Origin: an uncultured Lachnospiraceae bacterium
Lineage (GTDB): Bacteria; Bacillota; Clostridia; Lachnospirales; Lachnospiraceae
Length of the DNA stretch: 9,454 nucleotides
Reading direction: 5' to 3'
Assembly: GCA_910579865.1 (NCBI GenBank)
Contig: CAJTXA010000046.1
Location: 1-9,454, forward strand
Shown here: positions 1-6,170 of the stretch, piece after piece
How the letters are laid out: each line of letters starts with the position of its first letter
How positions within the stretch are numbered: the first letter of the stretch is position 1
The notes under the pieces: generated by a model
Told to the model about the DNA's origin: nothing
The model's database searches: none
The model's input: only the letters and a program-made list of their open reading frames with translations
Program-made: the position numbers and the translations under genes

Positions 1-208
1 CCGCTACAATACCCATTGTATCTGTAATCTTATTTGGAATAGATTCCAATAGCTTTTTCCTATCTTTATCGCTGAGTCCGACAACATCTCCATCGTCATT
101 TTTACCAATATAAAGCGTTCCGCCATATGCGTTTGCATATCCGCAAATCCACTCTAAAAACTCATCGCGCCACGATTCTTTGTATTCTATTGTTTGATGT
201 TCTGGCAT
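1..208 (-). CDS. AlbA_2 / Schlafen-like (RecG-like) ATP-binding transcriptional regulator, N-terminal part only
   Basis: The visible 69 residues begin MPEHQTIEYKESWRDEF and continue with WICGYANAYGGTLYIG, NDDGDVVGL and a KIT motif. This is the usual opening of the AlbA_2 (divergent AAA_4, Schlafen-like) domain: an E-[FY]-K-E strand, then F/Y-A-N-A-x-G-G-x-[IL]-x-[IV]-G, then a D-G-x-[IV]-x-G turn. Family members are usually 400-550 aa with a C-terminal winged helix and act as nucleotide-binding regulators or occur in defence loci. The gene runs off the left edge, so its full length and C-terminus are unknown. The ATG at 206-208 has an AGGTGA Shine-Dalgarno 5 nt upstream. It lies 77 nt downstream of the large TIR-like gene on the same strand. 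The family call is firm; the cellular role is not known from the sequence. Confidence 0.85.
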   Translation of the reverse strand, partial: MPEHQTIEYKESWRDEFLEWICGYANAYGGTLYIGKNDDGDVVGLSDKDRKKLLESIPNKITDTMGIVA

Positions 209-265
209 ACTCTTCACCTGCTTTCTATTACTGTATCTCTTTACTACACAACAAGAATTTAATTT

Positions 266-271
266 ATTATA
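266..271 (-). promoter_or_regulatory. possible -10 box (TATAAT) for the AlbA_2-type gene
   Basis: A consensus TATAAT on the minus strand lies 57 nt before the ATG at 208, in the short gap after the upstream gene. No convincing -35 is present at 16-18 nt, so this is a weak call. Confidence 0.3.
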
Positions 272-285
272 CACCATATAGTAAA

Positions 286-915
286 TTAATGTTTATTTAT
301 TATTGTACCTTTTATAAATGGTTTTTCTGCAACTATTCTAACCCAATAATGAGCATCGCTTTTACCTTTATCAAAGATATATTTAATCTTTGGATCTCCC
401 AAATTATCCTTTTCCAACCGTGATAACATTCCAACTTTATTCTGATAAGGTTCTTCATCAATCATTTCAACAAGTCGCTCTAAACACAATTTTCTATATG
501 GTCCATTGAGCAATCGCGTCAAAACTACCATTGCCCAAAATCTTATCTCATAATTTTCATCATAGCTTGAACTCATAGCATATTGCACAAGACAGTGACC
601 CTCATTTCCTAGAATTAAAATATTATAATTTAACAATCTCTCTATTGTACTTAGCACAATTTTCCTTGAAGCAATCTCACTGTTCTGAATTTGCACAATA
701 TTACGAATAATTTCTTTTTCATTAGCACTATGTAAAATTAACTTTAAAAGATTAAAGTTTAGTTCTAAATTTTCGCGTCCATATCCATTCTCATAAAACA
801 ACTTTTTTTGCCACAAAAACTTCGCTCCATCGAGCAGACAATTCCTCACATAATACTTTAATCCGTCTATTCTTTGGATGAGTGCCTTGCAAAACACACA
901 AAAGCTCCATAGCAT
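286..915 (-). CDS. C-terminal helical-repeat part of the TIR-like protein, in a shifted frame
   Basis: This frame stays open for 209 codons, but only the part from about position 809 leftward (about 174 codons) looks like protein. It is leucine- and isoleucine-rich, with paired amphipathic helices such as NLLKLILHSANEKEIIRNI, then IRFWAMVVLTRLL and a conserved-looking end HYWVRIVAEKPF, consistent with HEAT-like repeats. It overlaps the 3' end of the upstream frame (stop at 791) by 125 nt. Joining the two at the T7/A7 run (803-809) by removing one base gives one 924-aa protein from the GTG at 3061. The residues before the run (MLWSFCVFCKALIQ...) look like an out-of-frame shadow. An AGAGG lies 9 nt before the ATG at 915, so a separate overlapping gene cannot be excluded, but a frameshifted continuation is more likely. 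Confidence 0.65.
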   Translation of the reverse strand: MLWSFCVFCKALIQRIDGLKYYVRNCLLDGAKFLWQKKLFYENGYGRENLELNFNLLKLILHSANEKEIIRNIVQIQNSEIASRKIVLSTIERLLNYNILILGNEGHCLVQYAMSSSYDENYEIRFWAMVVLTRLLNGPYRKLCLERLVEMIDEEPYQNKVGMLSRLEKDNLGDPKIKYIFDKGKSDAHYWVRIVAEKPFIKGTIINKH

Positions 916-3061
916 CTGTTTTTGCCTCTATAGTTTGATTTGATGCCATTAATGTATTATAAATACACCCTATAACTATCTTCATTTGTGTCGAATTATA
1001 TTGAGCAAAACCATTTGTTATAATATTTTCAATTGTTCTATAGGGATTGCATGTGCCATATGAGTATACTCCATTTTTCCCATTGTTTTTGGTATCACTC
1101 TCAATCATATCCACAAACTGCTTTGTATATTTCCAATAATCATCATTATCATGCTCTGCTACATTTAATAAATAGGTATCTTCGTAAAATCGCAAACTAC
1201 TTTCACGAACAGCATCATCCAATTTATTATGTGCTATACCTTCATTCTGACGCATTGTTTGTGCCGCTTCAAATAGATGATTACAATTATTTCTAATGTT
1301 TTCATCCTTTAACGAGTCTATCAAAAAATCTTGCAAACAATTCTGTTCTCCCACACTCAGATTATCATACTGGAGATTACAAAGACACTTAAATGCATCA
1401 TCATAGTATTTTCTCATTTCAAAATCAAACAGCCAGTAGATAATATCTAAACATTTTTTTGCCGAAAATCTATATTTATTTTCGCTCATAGCTTCAAACA
1501 TTGGTTTTATAAGTAAATTCAGTGCATATTTGTTCTCTATACATTCTCTAGTTTTCTTTATTAAAAATTCCTCTTCTGTTTTAAACTGTTTATCTGAAAA
1601 ATAATAACCAAAATACTTAAACAAAAATATTCTTGCCAAAAGTGCTTCAACGTATAAAGGTTGTTTTTCTATCCCTATAAACAAAAATCTAATATCCATC
1701 TCATTAAAACTATTTGTATTTTCCCCATATGCATATAAAAATTTCTTGAGAGCTTTTTCATCATGATCCATAAGAAGTAATCTAATCGTAAATAAAAAGG
1801 TTTTATGTTCCCTGGTTTCCAGCGAAATAGTCATCAAATATTCACATAGTTTCTTGCGCATCATAATCATATGTGTAATAGAACCATAAAAATATGCTAC
1901 CAAGAAAATATTACACGCTTTTTCAATTGTATAATCCACTCCTCCAAGGTTAATTATATGAGATGAATTTACCAAGTTATTAAACATATGTTTTGCTATA
2001 TCAGTATAATAATCTGAAATTATGCGATCAATAACAGGATAATATAACAATTCATTGTCCTGATCTAATATCTTTTGTCCTTCCATATCAAATCTTATTA
2101 TATCCGTTTCCCTGTCGATTTCTATTTGTATATTACGCAAATCTATTGCGACATCATTCATTAGCCATTTAGGAATATCCGATTGTTTAGCACACAATTC
2201 TATGCATTTCTCCAATTTTTCAAGACATATTTTAAGTTCACCCCGAAAATATGCTGCAACTGCATCATAACGCATAAGAATTAAATTCTGAATTTTTCCA
2301 GTATGCAATTTTGTAATGTCTTCTTTAATCATTTCAAAATTAGGATCGCTTACAGAGGCACAACCAATAATTTGTCCCAACAATCTTGCACAATTCTCAT
2401 CTTTTTCATCTTTAGACGGTTCGCTTCCCCACGATAATCCCGCCTCGCTTTGAATAATATATTTTGTATACTGAAAGCCTTTCATAAATTCTTTTGAAAC
2501 ATTGCTCACAACATTTTCTAAAAAAATTATTTCCTCACCTTTCAGCTCATCTTCGTTTCCTTCTTGGTTATATGTTACCCTCCCCTTGCAATAACTAATA
2601 TATATATCAACAACGTCTGCAATTACTGCTTTATAAGCTGCTTCTGGAATATCTGAAAATTCATGTACAACATTATATCTTGGTGCTAAATTATCAGTTT
2701 GAATTTGTGCTTGTAATTCTGTTATCTCACGTTTCCTTTGATCGCAAAAAATATATATACACTTCTTATTTAATGCTTTTGCTCTGTTAATCTCTCTCAT
2801 TGTTGCCTGAGAAATACCATCTTGATTGTCCACAATTATTATCACTAAATCAGAATCAGTCAACGAATCCATATAAGAATATACAAGTTTACGACTTGTA
2901 GCAGTACCCTCTTCAAATACAAAAACCCTGCATAACCCTGTTTCCTCCAGCAAAAGAGCAAGCGCTTTCCTCATAACTCCATACTTCAAATCCTCCAAAT
3001 TCTCACCATCACATTTAGAACTTATAAAAATCTTAACTTTATTATGATTTTCATTTTTCAC
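791..3061 (-). CDS. TIR-like/DUF4062-like N-terminal domain with long helical-repeat region; candidate defence effector-sensor (frameshifted)
   Basis: From the GTG at 3061 this frame encodes 756 aa. Residues about 8-156 form an alpha/beta fold of TIR/DUF4062 type: strand KIFISS; a helix; a strand RVFVFEE; then DSDLVIIIVDN, directly followed by S-Q-A-T-M-R-E, which has the S-x-x-[C]-x-x-E spacing of the TIR catalytic glutamate (T replaces C), then KALNKKCIYIFCD. The rest is almost wholly alpha-helical with no recognised motif, typical of TPR/HEAT-like sensor regions. In this family class the N-terminal domain usually consumes or modifies a nucleotide (NAD+ for true TIRs) after the repeats sense infection; applying that here is inference. 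The start is chosen for GGAGAGAGGGG (3070-3080), 8 nt before the GTG. The frame is open back to an ATG at 3253, but that stretch is yhcG debris. The frame ends at 791 just after an A7 run, and coding continues in another frame. Confidence 0.75.
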   Translation of the reverse strand: MKNENHNKVKIFISSKCDGENLEDLKYGVMRKALALLLEETGLCRVFVFEEGTATSRKLVYSYMDSLTDSDLVIIIVDNQDGISQATMREINRAKALNKKCIYIFCDQRKREITELQAQIQTDNLAPRYNVVHEFSDIPEAAYKAVIADVVDIYISYCKGRVTYNQEGNEDELKGEEIIFLENVVSNVSKEFMKGFQYTKYIIQSEAGLSWGSEPSKDEKDENCARLLGQIIGCASVSDPNFEMIKEDITKLHTGKIQNLILMRYDAVAAYFRGELKICLEKLEKCIELCAKQSDIPKWLMNDVAIDLRNIQIEIDRETDIIRFDMEGQKILDQDNELLYYPVIDRIISDYYTDIAKHMFNNLVNSSHIINLGGVDYTIEKACNIFLVAYFYGSITHMIMMRKKLCEYLMTISLETREHKTFLFTIRLLLMDHDEKALKKFLYAYGENTNSFNEMDIRFLFIGIEKQPLYVEALLARIFLFKYFGYYFSDKQFKTEEEFLIKKTRECIENKYALNLLIKPMFEAMSENKYRFSAKKCLDIIYWLFDFEMRKYYDDAFKCLCNLQYDNLSVGEQNCLQDFLIDSLKDENIRNNCNHLFEAAQTMRQNEGIAHNKLDDAVRESSLRFYEDTYLLNVAEHDNDDYWKYTKQFVDMIESDTKNNGKNGVYSYGTCNPYRTIENIITNGFAQYNSTQMKIVIGCIYNTLMASNQTIEAKTDAMELLCVLQGTHPKNRRIKVLCEELSARWSEVFVAKKVVL

Positions 3062-3069
3062 TTTTTTAT

Positions 3070-3080
3070 CCCCTCTCTCC
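3070..3080 (-). promoter_or_regulatory. strong Shine-Dalgarno that decides the GTG start at 3061
   Basis: GGAGAGAGGGG on the minus strand ends 8 nt before GTG 3059-3061. The TIR-like fold begins within 10 residues of this GTG, and the remnant yhcG stop (3099-3101) lies just upstream, which together favour it over the in-frame ATG at 3253. Confidence 0.7.
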
Positions 3081-3098
3081 TGATATAAGACATACACA

Positions 3099-3438
3099 CT
3101 ATTTTGCATACTTCTTAAAATTCTCCGCCTGTTCCAGTACTTCTTTATAAACATCATCAATTCTCTTTGTAATTCCTCTATAGTAAACAACATGGTCATA
3201 TACTTTGGCGCAAATATTTGCCCACTTTCAGTTAAAACAGAATACTTTACCATTGTTTCATCCCTGTTAGTACAAAAGATAATTCTAATCGTAGGATTAT
3301 CATCTGGCTATTGCTTTAAATCGTTAAACATCCGAATATACATATCCATTTGCCCAATATATCTTAATGTGTCAACTTATGACTTTTAAAATCTATCAGT
3401 ACAAAACATTTTTAAATATAATTAAAAAAACAAAATCT
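3099..3438 (-). pseudogene. yhcG: YhcG/DUF1016 PDDEXK nuclease, C-terminal remnant
   Basis: Reading the minus strand across frames recovers the C-terminal nuclease domain of a YhcG-type protein. In order: F-F-N-Y-I, KCFVLIDFKSHKLTH (with the D-x-K of the PD-(D/E)xK active site), GQMDMYIRMFNDLK, DDNPTIRIIFCT, KYSVLTESGQIFAPKY, then IDDVYKEVLEQAENFKKYAK and a TAG at 3099-3101. It is broken by a TAA before KCF, a TAA after KLTH, an apparent 2-nt insertion before GQM, a TAG after LKQ, and a frame change before IDDVYKE. It cannot make a working nuclease. It pairs with the N-terminal remnant at 4837-5127; about 130 residues between them are missing. Its last part is in frame with the TIR-like gene and creates a false 64-aa extension there. 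Identification is from remembered family motifs. Confidence 0.75.
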
Positions 3439-3582
3439 TCTCATGTCAAATAAGAAATAGGAAATTTCAACTCATATTCTTATAATTTTTATCGACATAT
3501 ATCAAATAATTCCTTCCATAAAATAATGCTATATTCTACTCATCTTAAATCTGCCAGCTTAAAATCAAAAGCAGATAACATC
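3439..3582. other. intergenic stretch between the 363-aa gene and the yhcG remnant
   Basis: No gene is seen here on either strand. The 363-aa gene's stop is followed by a small AT-rich hairpin, AGATAA-4-TTATCT at 3573-3588, which overlaps the stop and is followed by a mildly T-rich run; this is a weak terminator at best. The right-hand junction of the material that split yhcG should fall inside this stretch. I found no target duplication or inverted repeat marking it. Confidence 0.4.
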
Positions 3583-4674
3583 TTATCTATCATGAACACC
3601 AAAAGATGCCCATAAATACTTCTTTGTTGGATCAAAAAAAGCTGTTGGCAAACCAACAAATGTCGCTATTGCAGAAACCACACCAGCGGTCGGTAAAAAT
3701 GGCGTAAGAACTGTGGCAATTACCCCACTGGTTGCACATATCTTTCCTATATTCTCAATAATTCCTTTAAATTTCATCGCTTTCTGGGCTTTTACAATAT
3801 CATCTTCTATCACTTGCATATTATCATAATCTTGTTCGGAAAAAGCAGATAGCCACTCACTTACTTTACTTCTATATGCCTTTGCCTCATCTGTTAACAC
3901 CAATTTAATACTATCCTCTAATGAAGACGCTGTATATATTCTGTCCAATTTTTTAGACGTATATTTTAAGACTTTAACAGCCTCGATTTCTTTCATTACA
4001 GAAATCTTTACACCAATATGGGAAGATTCAGTCATACCCGAATTTGTAGCATCAATCACTGGAGATAATAAATCATTATGATAAGCAATATTGAATAATT
4101 TCCTATATTCTTTAAGCACTTCAAAAACAGGATTATGAAAAATAAAATCTCCCAATTCTATGAAATGATCAACATCAGCACCATCGTAATCCGTTTTAGG
4201 TTCAAACTTGAAGATCTTGCGAAAGCAGACTTCATTATAGTTAAGATTGTATTTATTCTCGAACTCTTGAAATTCATCAAATTTTTCAATCCATTCATCG
4301 AATATCTTCCTGATTTTATCTATAGTATAAAACTTGATGTCAAGTCCTTTTTCTGCCATCATAAATTGAACAATATCTACATCGAAAGTAAAAAAACCTT
4401 CCATATCTTCTTCACATTCTTTATATGGCAAAATAATTCTTTTTTCAATCAGTTCCCCATCCATACATCTATATGTAAATGGATCTACATAAACTGCACC
4501 TGCCACAATAAATTGTTCAAGAACCATTCGGGCAAACCGTAACGAAGGCATGTACTGTGTCATTGTGCTAAAAACTCCATCTGTCTTCCCCTTTTCACAA
4601 ATCAACCCTTCCTGTGCAGCCATCGACAAAAAGGCATTTGTTTGCACCTTATCTAAAACGATTCCTTTATACAT
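3583..4674 (-). CDS. unrecognised 363-aa protein with C-terminal hydrophobic hairpin
   Basis: The frame is intact with a strong AGAGGAGGAA Shine-Dalgarno 7 nt before the ATG at 4674. I do not recognise the family. Residues 1-300 are mixed polar, with an acidic and aromatic stretch (about 113-185, with F-D-E-W-I-E-K-F-D-E-F-Q-E-F-E) and probable helices at 225-300. Residues about 311-347 are strongly hydrophobic and glycine-rich in two blocks, GVIATVLTPFLP and AGVVSAIATFVGLP, separated by a proline turn, like a re-entrant or two-pass membrane hairpin. A short polar tail, DPTKKYLWASFGVHDR, follows. There is no signal peptide. The gene sits between the two halves of the broken yhcG gene, just downstream of an IS3-type remnant. 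It is the only intact gene in that interval, so it probably arrived as cargo. A membrane-acting effector is one possibility by analogy with defence loci, but nothing in the sequence proves it. Confidence 0.7.
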   Translation of the reverse strand: MYKGIVLDKVQTNAFLSMAAQEGLICEKGKTDGVFSTMTQYMPSLRFARMVLEQFIVAGAVYVDPFTYRCMDGELIEKRIILPYKECEEDMEGFFTFDVDIVQFMMAEKGLDIKFYTIDKIRKIFDEWIEKFDEFQEFENKYNLNYNEVCFRKIFKFEPKTDYDGADVDHFIELGDFIFHNPVFEVLKEYRKLFNIAYHNDLLSPVIDATNSGMTESSHIGVKISVMKEIEAVKVLKYTSKKLDRIYTASSLEDSIKLVLTDEAKAYRSKVSEWLSAFSEQDYDNMQVIEDDIVKAQKAMKFKGIIENIGKICATSGVIATVLTPFLPTAGVVSAIATFVGLPTAFFDPTKKYLWASFGVHDR

Positions 4675-4728
4675 CTATCATTCCTCCTCTGTCAGAAACC
4701 ACAAATACTATTTGCTCATGGCTCAATT

Positions 4729-4827
4729 TTACCACAAAATGTACGTAAAATCTGTACACCATTTTTCATTTGGTTTCCCTACATGAAACTCGCTGTTCCA
4801 ATAGTTTTCAAACCTTTTATAACATTC
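4729..4827 (-). mobile_element. IS3-type (IS150-like) transposase remnant
   Basis: One minus-strand frame reads ECYKRFENYWNSEF, HVGK, then PNEKWCTDFTYI before a TAA at 4729-4731. P-N-x-x-W-C-T-D-F-T-Y-I is the segment around the first catalytic aspartate of the rve/DDE domain in OrfB of IS3-family elements. Only about 33 codons remain and nothing upstream or downstream continues the protein. It directly abuts the N-terminal yhcG remnant and lies before the 363-aa gene, marking the left junction of the insertion that broke yhcG. Confidence 0.6.
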
Positions 4828-4836
4828 CCCCCCTTT

Positions 4837-5127
4837 TTATACGATGTACAATTGTCTACAATTTTTAATATTTGCAATAGAAAACCCTGAACCATACTTA
4901 GCTGATAATTCTTGATCCAACCTTTTAATAATATACATGCCATACTTAACTTTCGCTGTACCCTTTAATTCCTATTCAACAATTCGTTTTTCAACATTCC
5001 AATAAGCATATGCCATAATATCATTTACCACTACATAAACATTATTTCTAATATTTTCCAATATATCATAAATATCTTTATAAAATTTATGTTCTTCTTC
5101 ACCATCTATCAAATCAAATTTTAACAT
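4837..5127 (-). pseudogene. yhcG: YhcG/DUF1016 N-terminal domain remnant (internal TAG, truncated)
   Basis: From the ATG at 5127 the frame reads 51 codons, then TAG (4972-4974), then 44 more codons to TAA at 4837-4839. Around the stop it matches the DUF1016 N-terminal pattern: a Y-x-x-I-x-x-x-I helix, VYVVVNDIMAYAYWNVEKRIVE, then (after the stop) E-L-K-G-T-A-K-V-K-Y-G, IIKRLDQELSAKYG and GFSIANIKNCRQLYIV, equivalent to the family's G-x-G-F-S-x-x-N-L-x-x-M-R-x-F-Y. Full-length proteins are about 340 aa and carry a C-terminal PDDEXK nuclease domain; here it ends after the R-Q-L-Y motif and the nuclease half lies at 3099-3438. A GGAAAG lies about 9 nt before the ATG, and the gene starts 19 nt after the HTH gene, so the original arrangement was an HTH-yhcG operon. 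Confidence 0.75.
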
Positions 5128-5146
5128 ATAGAAATTCTTTCCAAAA

Positions 5147-5365
5147 TCAAGATTTTTCTATATCAATAATATCATCTAAACCACAATTCATAACATCACA
5201 TATTCGCAACAACACGTCTAATGCCACATATTCATTATTAGACATTTTTGTAAAGGTACTTGGTGCAATCCCTGTTTTTGTTCTAAGTTCACTTTTTGAT
5301 ATATCTTCATCAATCATCTTTTTCCATAATGGCTTATAATTCACTTTTATTCTCTCTTTTTTCAT
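5147..5365 (-). CDS. XRE/Cro-C1 family helix-turn-helix regulator (72 aa)
   Basis: This is the short stand-alone XRE type that opens with VNYKPLWKKMIDEDISKSELR. Its HTH covers about residues 22-61: SELRTKTGIAPSTFTKMSNN, then VALDVLLRICDVMNCGLDDI, which is the usual T-x-x-L-x-x-I-C-x-x-L-x-C-x-x-x-D-I end. It acts as a small DNA-binding repressor or activator. The frame could start at 5380, but ATG 5363-5365 is preferred because GGAGAG lies 8 nt upstream, whereas the earlier ATG has no ribosome site. A clear promoter (5405-5433) precedes it and the yhcG remnant follows after 19 nt. HTH genes of this type often head defence or restriction operons, where they control expression. Confidence 0.88.
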   Translation of the reverse strand: MKKERIKVNYKPLWKKMIDEDISKSELRTKTGIAPSTFTKMSNNEYVALDVLLRICDVMNCGLDDIIDIEKS

Positions 5366-5404
5366 TTCTGTTCTCTCCATTAATAAGAATCTAACATATC
5401 TATG

Positions 5405-5433
5405 ATATTACCACAATTCTTTTTTATTTTCAA
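5405..5433 (-). promoter_or_regulatory. sigma-70 promoter of the HTH-yhcG operon
   Basis: On the minus strand TTGAAA (5428-5433) and TAATAT (5405-5410) are separated by exactly 17 nt. The start of transcription would fall near 5398, about 33 nt before the preferred ATG at 5365. Confidence 0.7.
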
Positions 5434-5546
5434 TTATTTTTTTGACTTCTCACTATAAATTTCTTATAATTGTTTTTATCACAATAAAAGTAAATATAAA
5501 ATCTATTTTAATATTACTTTTCCTTCCAACACCTTTCTTATATAAT

Positions 5547-5583
5547 AAAAAAGCAGATTATGCTATTCCTGCACTATCTGCTT
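5547..5583 (-). terminator. rho-independent terminator of the 120-aa gene
   Basis: On the minus strand an 8-bp perfect stem AAGCAGAT / ATCTGCTT (5576-5583 with 5551-5558) encloses a 17-nt loop with a further TGC/GCA pairing, and is followed at once by a run of T (5547-5552). It lies about 80 nt after the stop of the 5665-6027 gene. The rest of 5434-5664 is pyrimidine-rich on the plus strand and holds no convincing gene. Confidence 0.7.
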
Positions 5584-5664
5584 CTGCTCTTTTAATTATT
5601 TTCTTATTTTTATCTACTTTGCTAATCTATCTAATTTACCTCTCTTATTTCCTCTATTTTTTCT

Positions 5665-6027
5665 TTATCTATTCTTTTTTCCTTCAGCAGATACATTTCT
5701 GTTAATAATCGCCTGTATATTATTCCAATCAAAATTTTGCTGTTCTAAATTCTTATACATCTGGATACCAAGTAAAATACCTATTTCTAAATAAACTTCA
5801 TTATGAATTATTGAAAATTCCATAATTATATTTTGTAATTCCTCATTTTCTCTACTTAAAAATGGACACCTTTTTTCTAATGATTCAAAAATCTTATCAA
5901 AAGCATCTTCGATTCTATCCTCAAATGTTCCTTTGTTTTCAATCTCAAAATCTTCTGTTCCATACATGAAGTAACCTATTATTTTATCTAATTTTACCCT
6001 TCTCAGCATATCATTAAATTCACTCAT
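5665..6027 (-). CDS. unrecognised small acidic protein (120 aa)
   Basis: A strong AGGAGGT Shine-Dalgarno lies 7 nt before the ATG at 6027, and a consensus promoter lies upstream (6074-6102). The protein is probably all-helical: an acidic N-terminal half (KGTFEDRIEDAFDKIFESLEK), then a central helix and IIHNEVYLEIGILLGIQMYKNLEQQ. The last part resembles, in layout only, the conserved helix of small Clostridial accessory proteins such as DUF6809; I do not claim membership. It has no HTH, signal peptide or membrane segment. It is transcribed divergently from the RHH genes and its promoter overlaps their GCCGTCA sites, so it is probably repressed by one of them. A role in the same mobile element is the most one can infer. 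Confidence 0.6.
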   Translation of the reverse strand: MSEFNDMLRRVKLDKIIGYFMYGTEDFEIENKGTFEDRIEDAFDKIFESLEKRCPFLSRENEELQNIIMEFSIIHNEVYLEIGILLGIQMYKNLEQQNFDWNNIQAIINRNVSAEGKKNR

Positions 6028-6073
6028 TTTATGACCTCCTATCTGTTAATGTATCATTAAAATATCTCTTACT

Positions 6074-6102
6074 ATTATAATACGCCGTCACTATGCCGTC
6101 AA
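6074..6102 (-). promoter_or_regulatory. sigma-70 promoter of the 120-aa gene, overlapping the GCCGTCA sites
   Basis: On the minus strand TTGACG (6097-6102) and TATAAT (6074-6079) are 17 nt apart. Two of the three GCCGTCA sites (6084-6090 and 6095-6101) lie in its spacer and -35 box, so a protein bound there should block RNA polymerase. Confidence 0.75.
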
Positions 6103-6143
6103 TACATATTTTGCCGTCATTTTGACAGTATAATAATGTCAAA
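6084..6143 (+). promoter_or_regulatory. operator/promoter module 1: three GCCGTCA sites plus a palindrome over the -10
   Basis: GCCGTCA occurs at 6084-6090, 6095-6101 and 6113-6119 (steps of 11 and 18). It is followed by TATAAT (6129-6134), which sits inside a perfect inverted repeat TTTGACA-9-TGTCAAA (6121-6143). The -35 is degenerate, so transcription may depend on the bound protein. The same layout recurs in front of the second RHH gene. Confidence 0.65.
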
Positions 6144-6170
6144 CAAAAAATTTTAAGGAGGGGTTTTTTA

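Noticed and set aside
803..809. Programmed -1 ribosomal frameshift at the A7 run
   Set aside because: The A-AAA-AAG slippery heptamer is in phase with the downstream frame, so a -1 slip would move the wrong way; the observed join needs +1 (or one A fewer).
3370..3375. TTGACA on the minus strand as a -35 box for the TIR-like gene
   Set aside because: No fitting -10 lies at 16-18 nt, and the bases belong to the coding remnant of yhcG (the KLTH codons).
3192..3389. Plus-strand 65-aa open frame in the gap after the 363-aa gene
   Set aside because: The stretch is explained by the minus-strand yhcG remnant and the peptide has no recognisable feature.
4135..4542. Plus-strand open frame opposite the 363-aa gene
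   Set aside because: It is antisense to a well-supported gene with a strong Shine-Dalgarno and has no ribosome site or family features of its own.
4740..4758. Inverted repeat TGTAC-9-GTACA as an operator for the 363-aa gene
   Set aside because: It falls inside the transposase remnant coding for W-C-T-D-F-T-Y, so the short symmetry is probably chance.
5442..5705. Plus-strand open frame coding for a very hydrophobic 87-aa peptide
   Set aside because: It has no ribosome site, contains the terminator of the minus gene, and its composition simply follows a T/C-rich strand.
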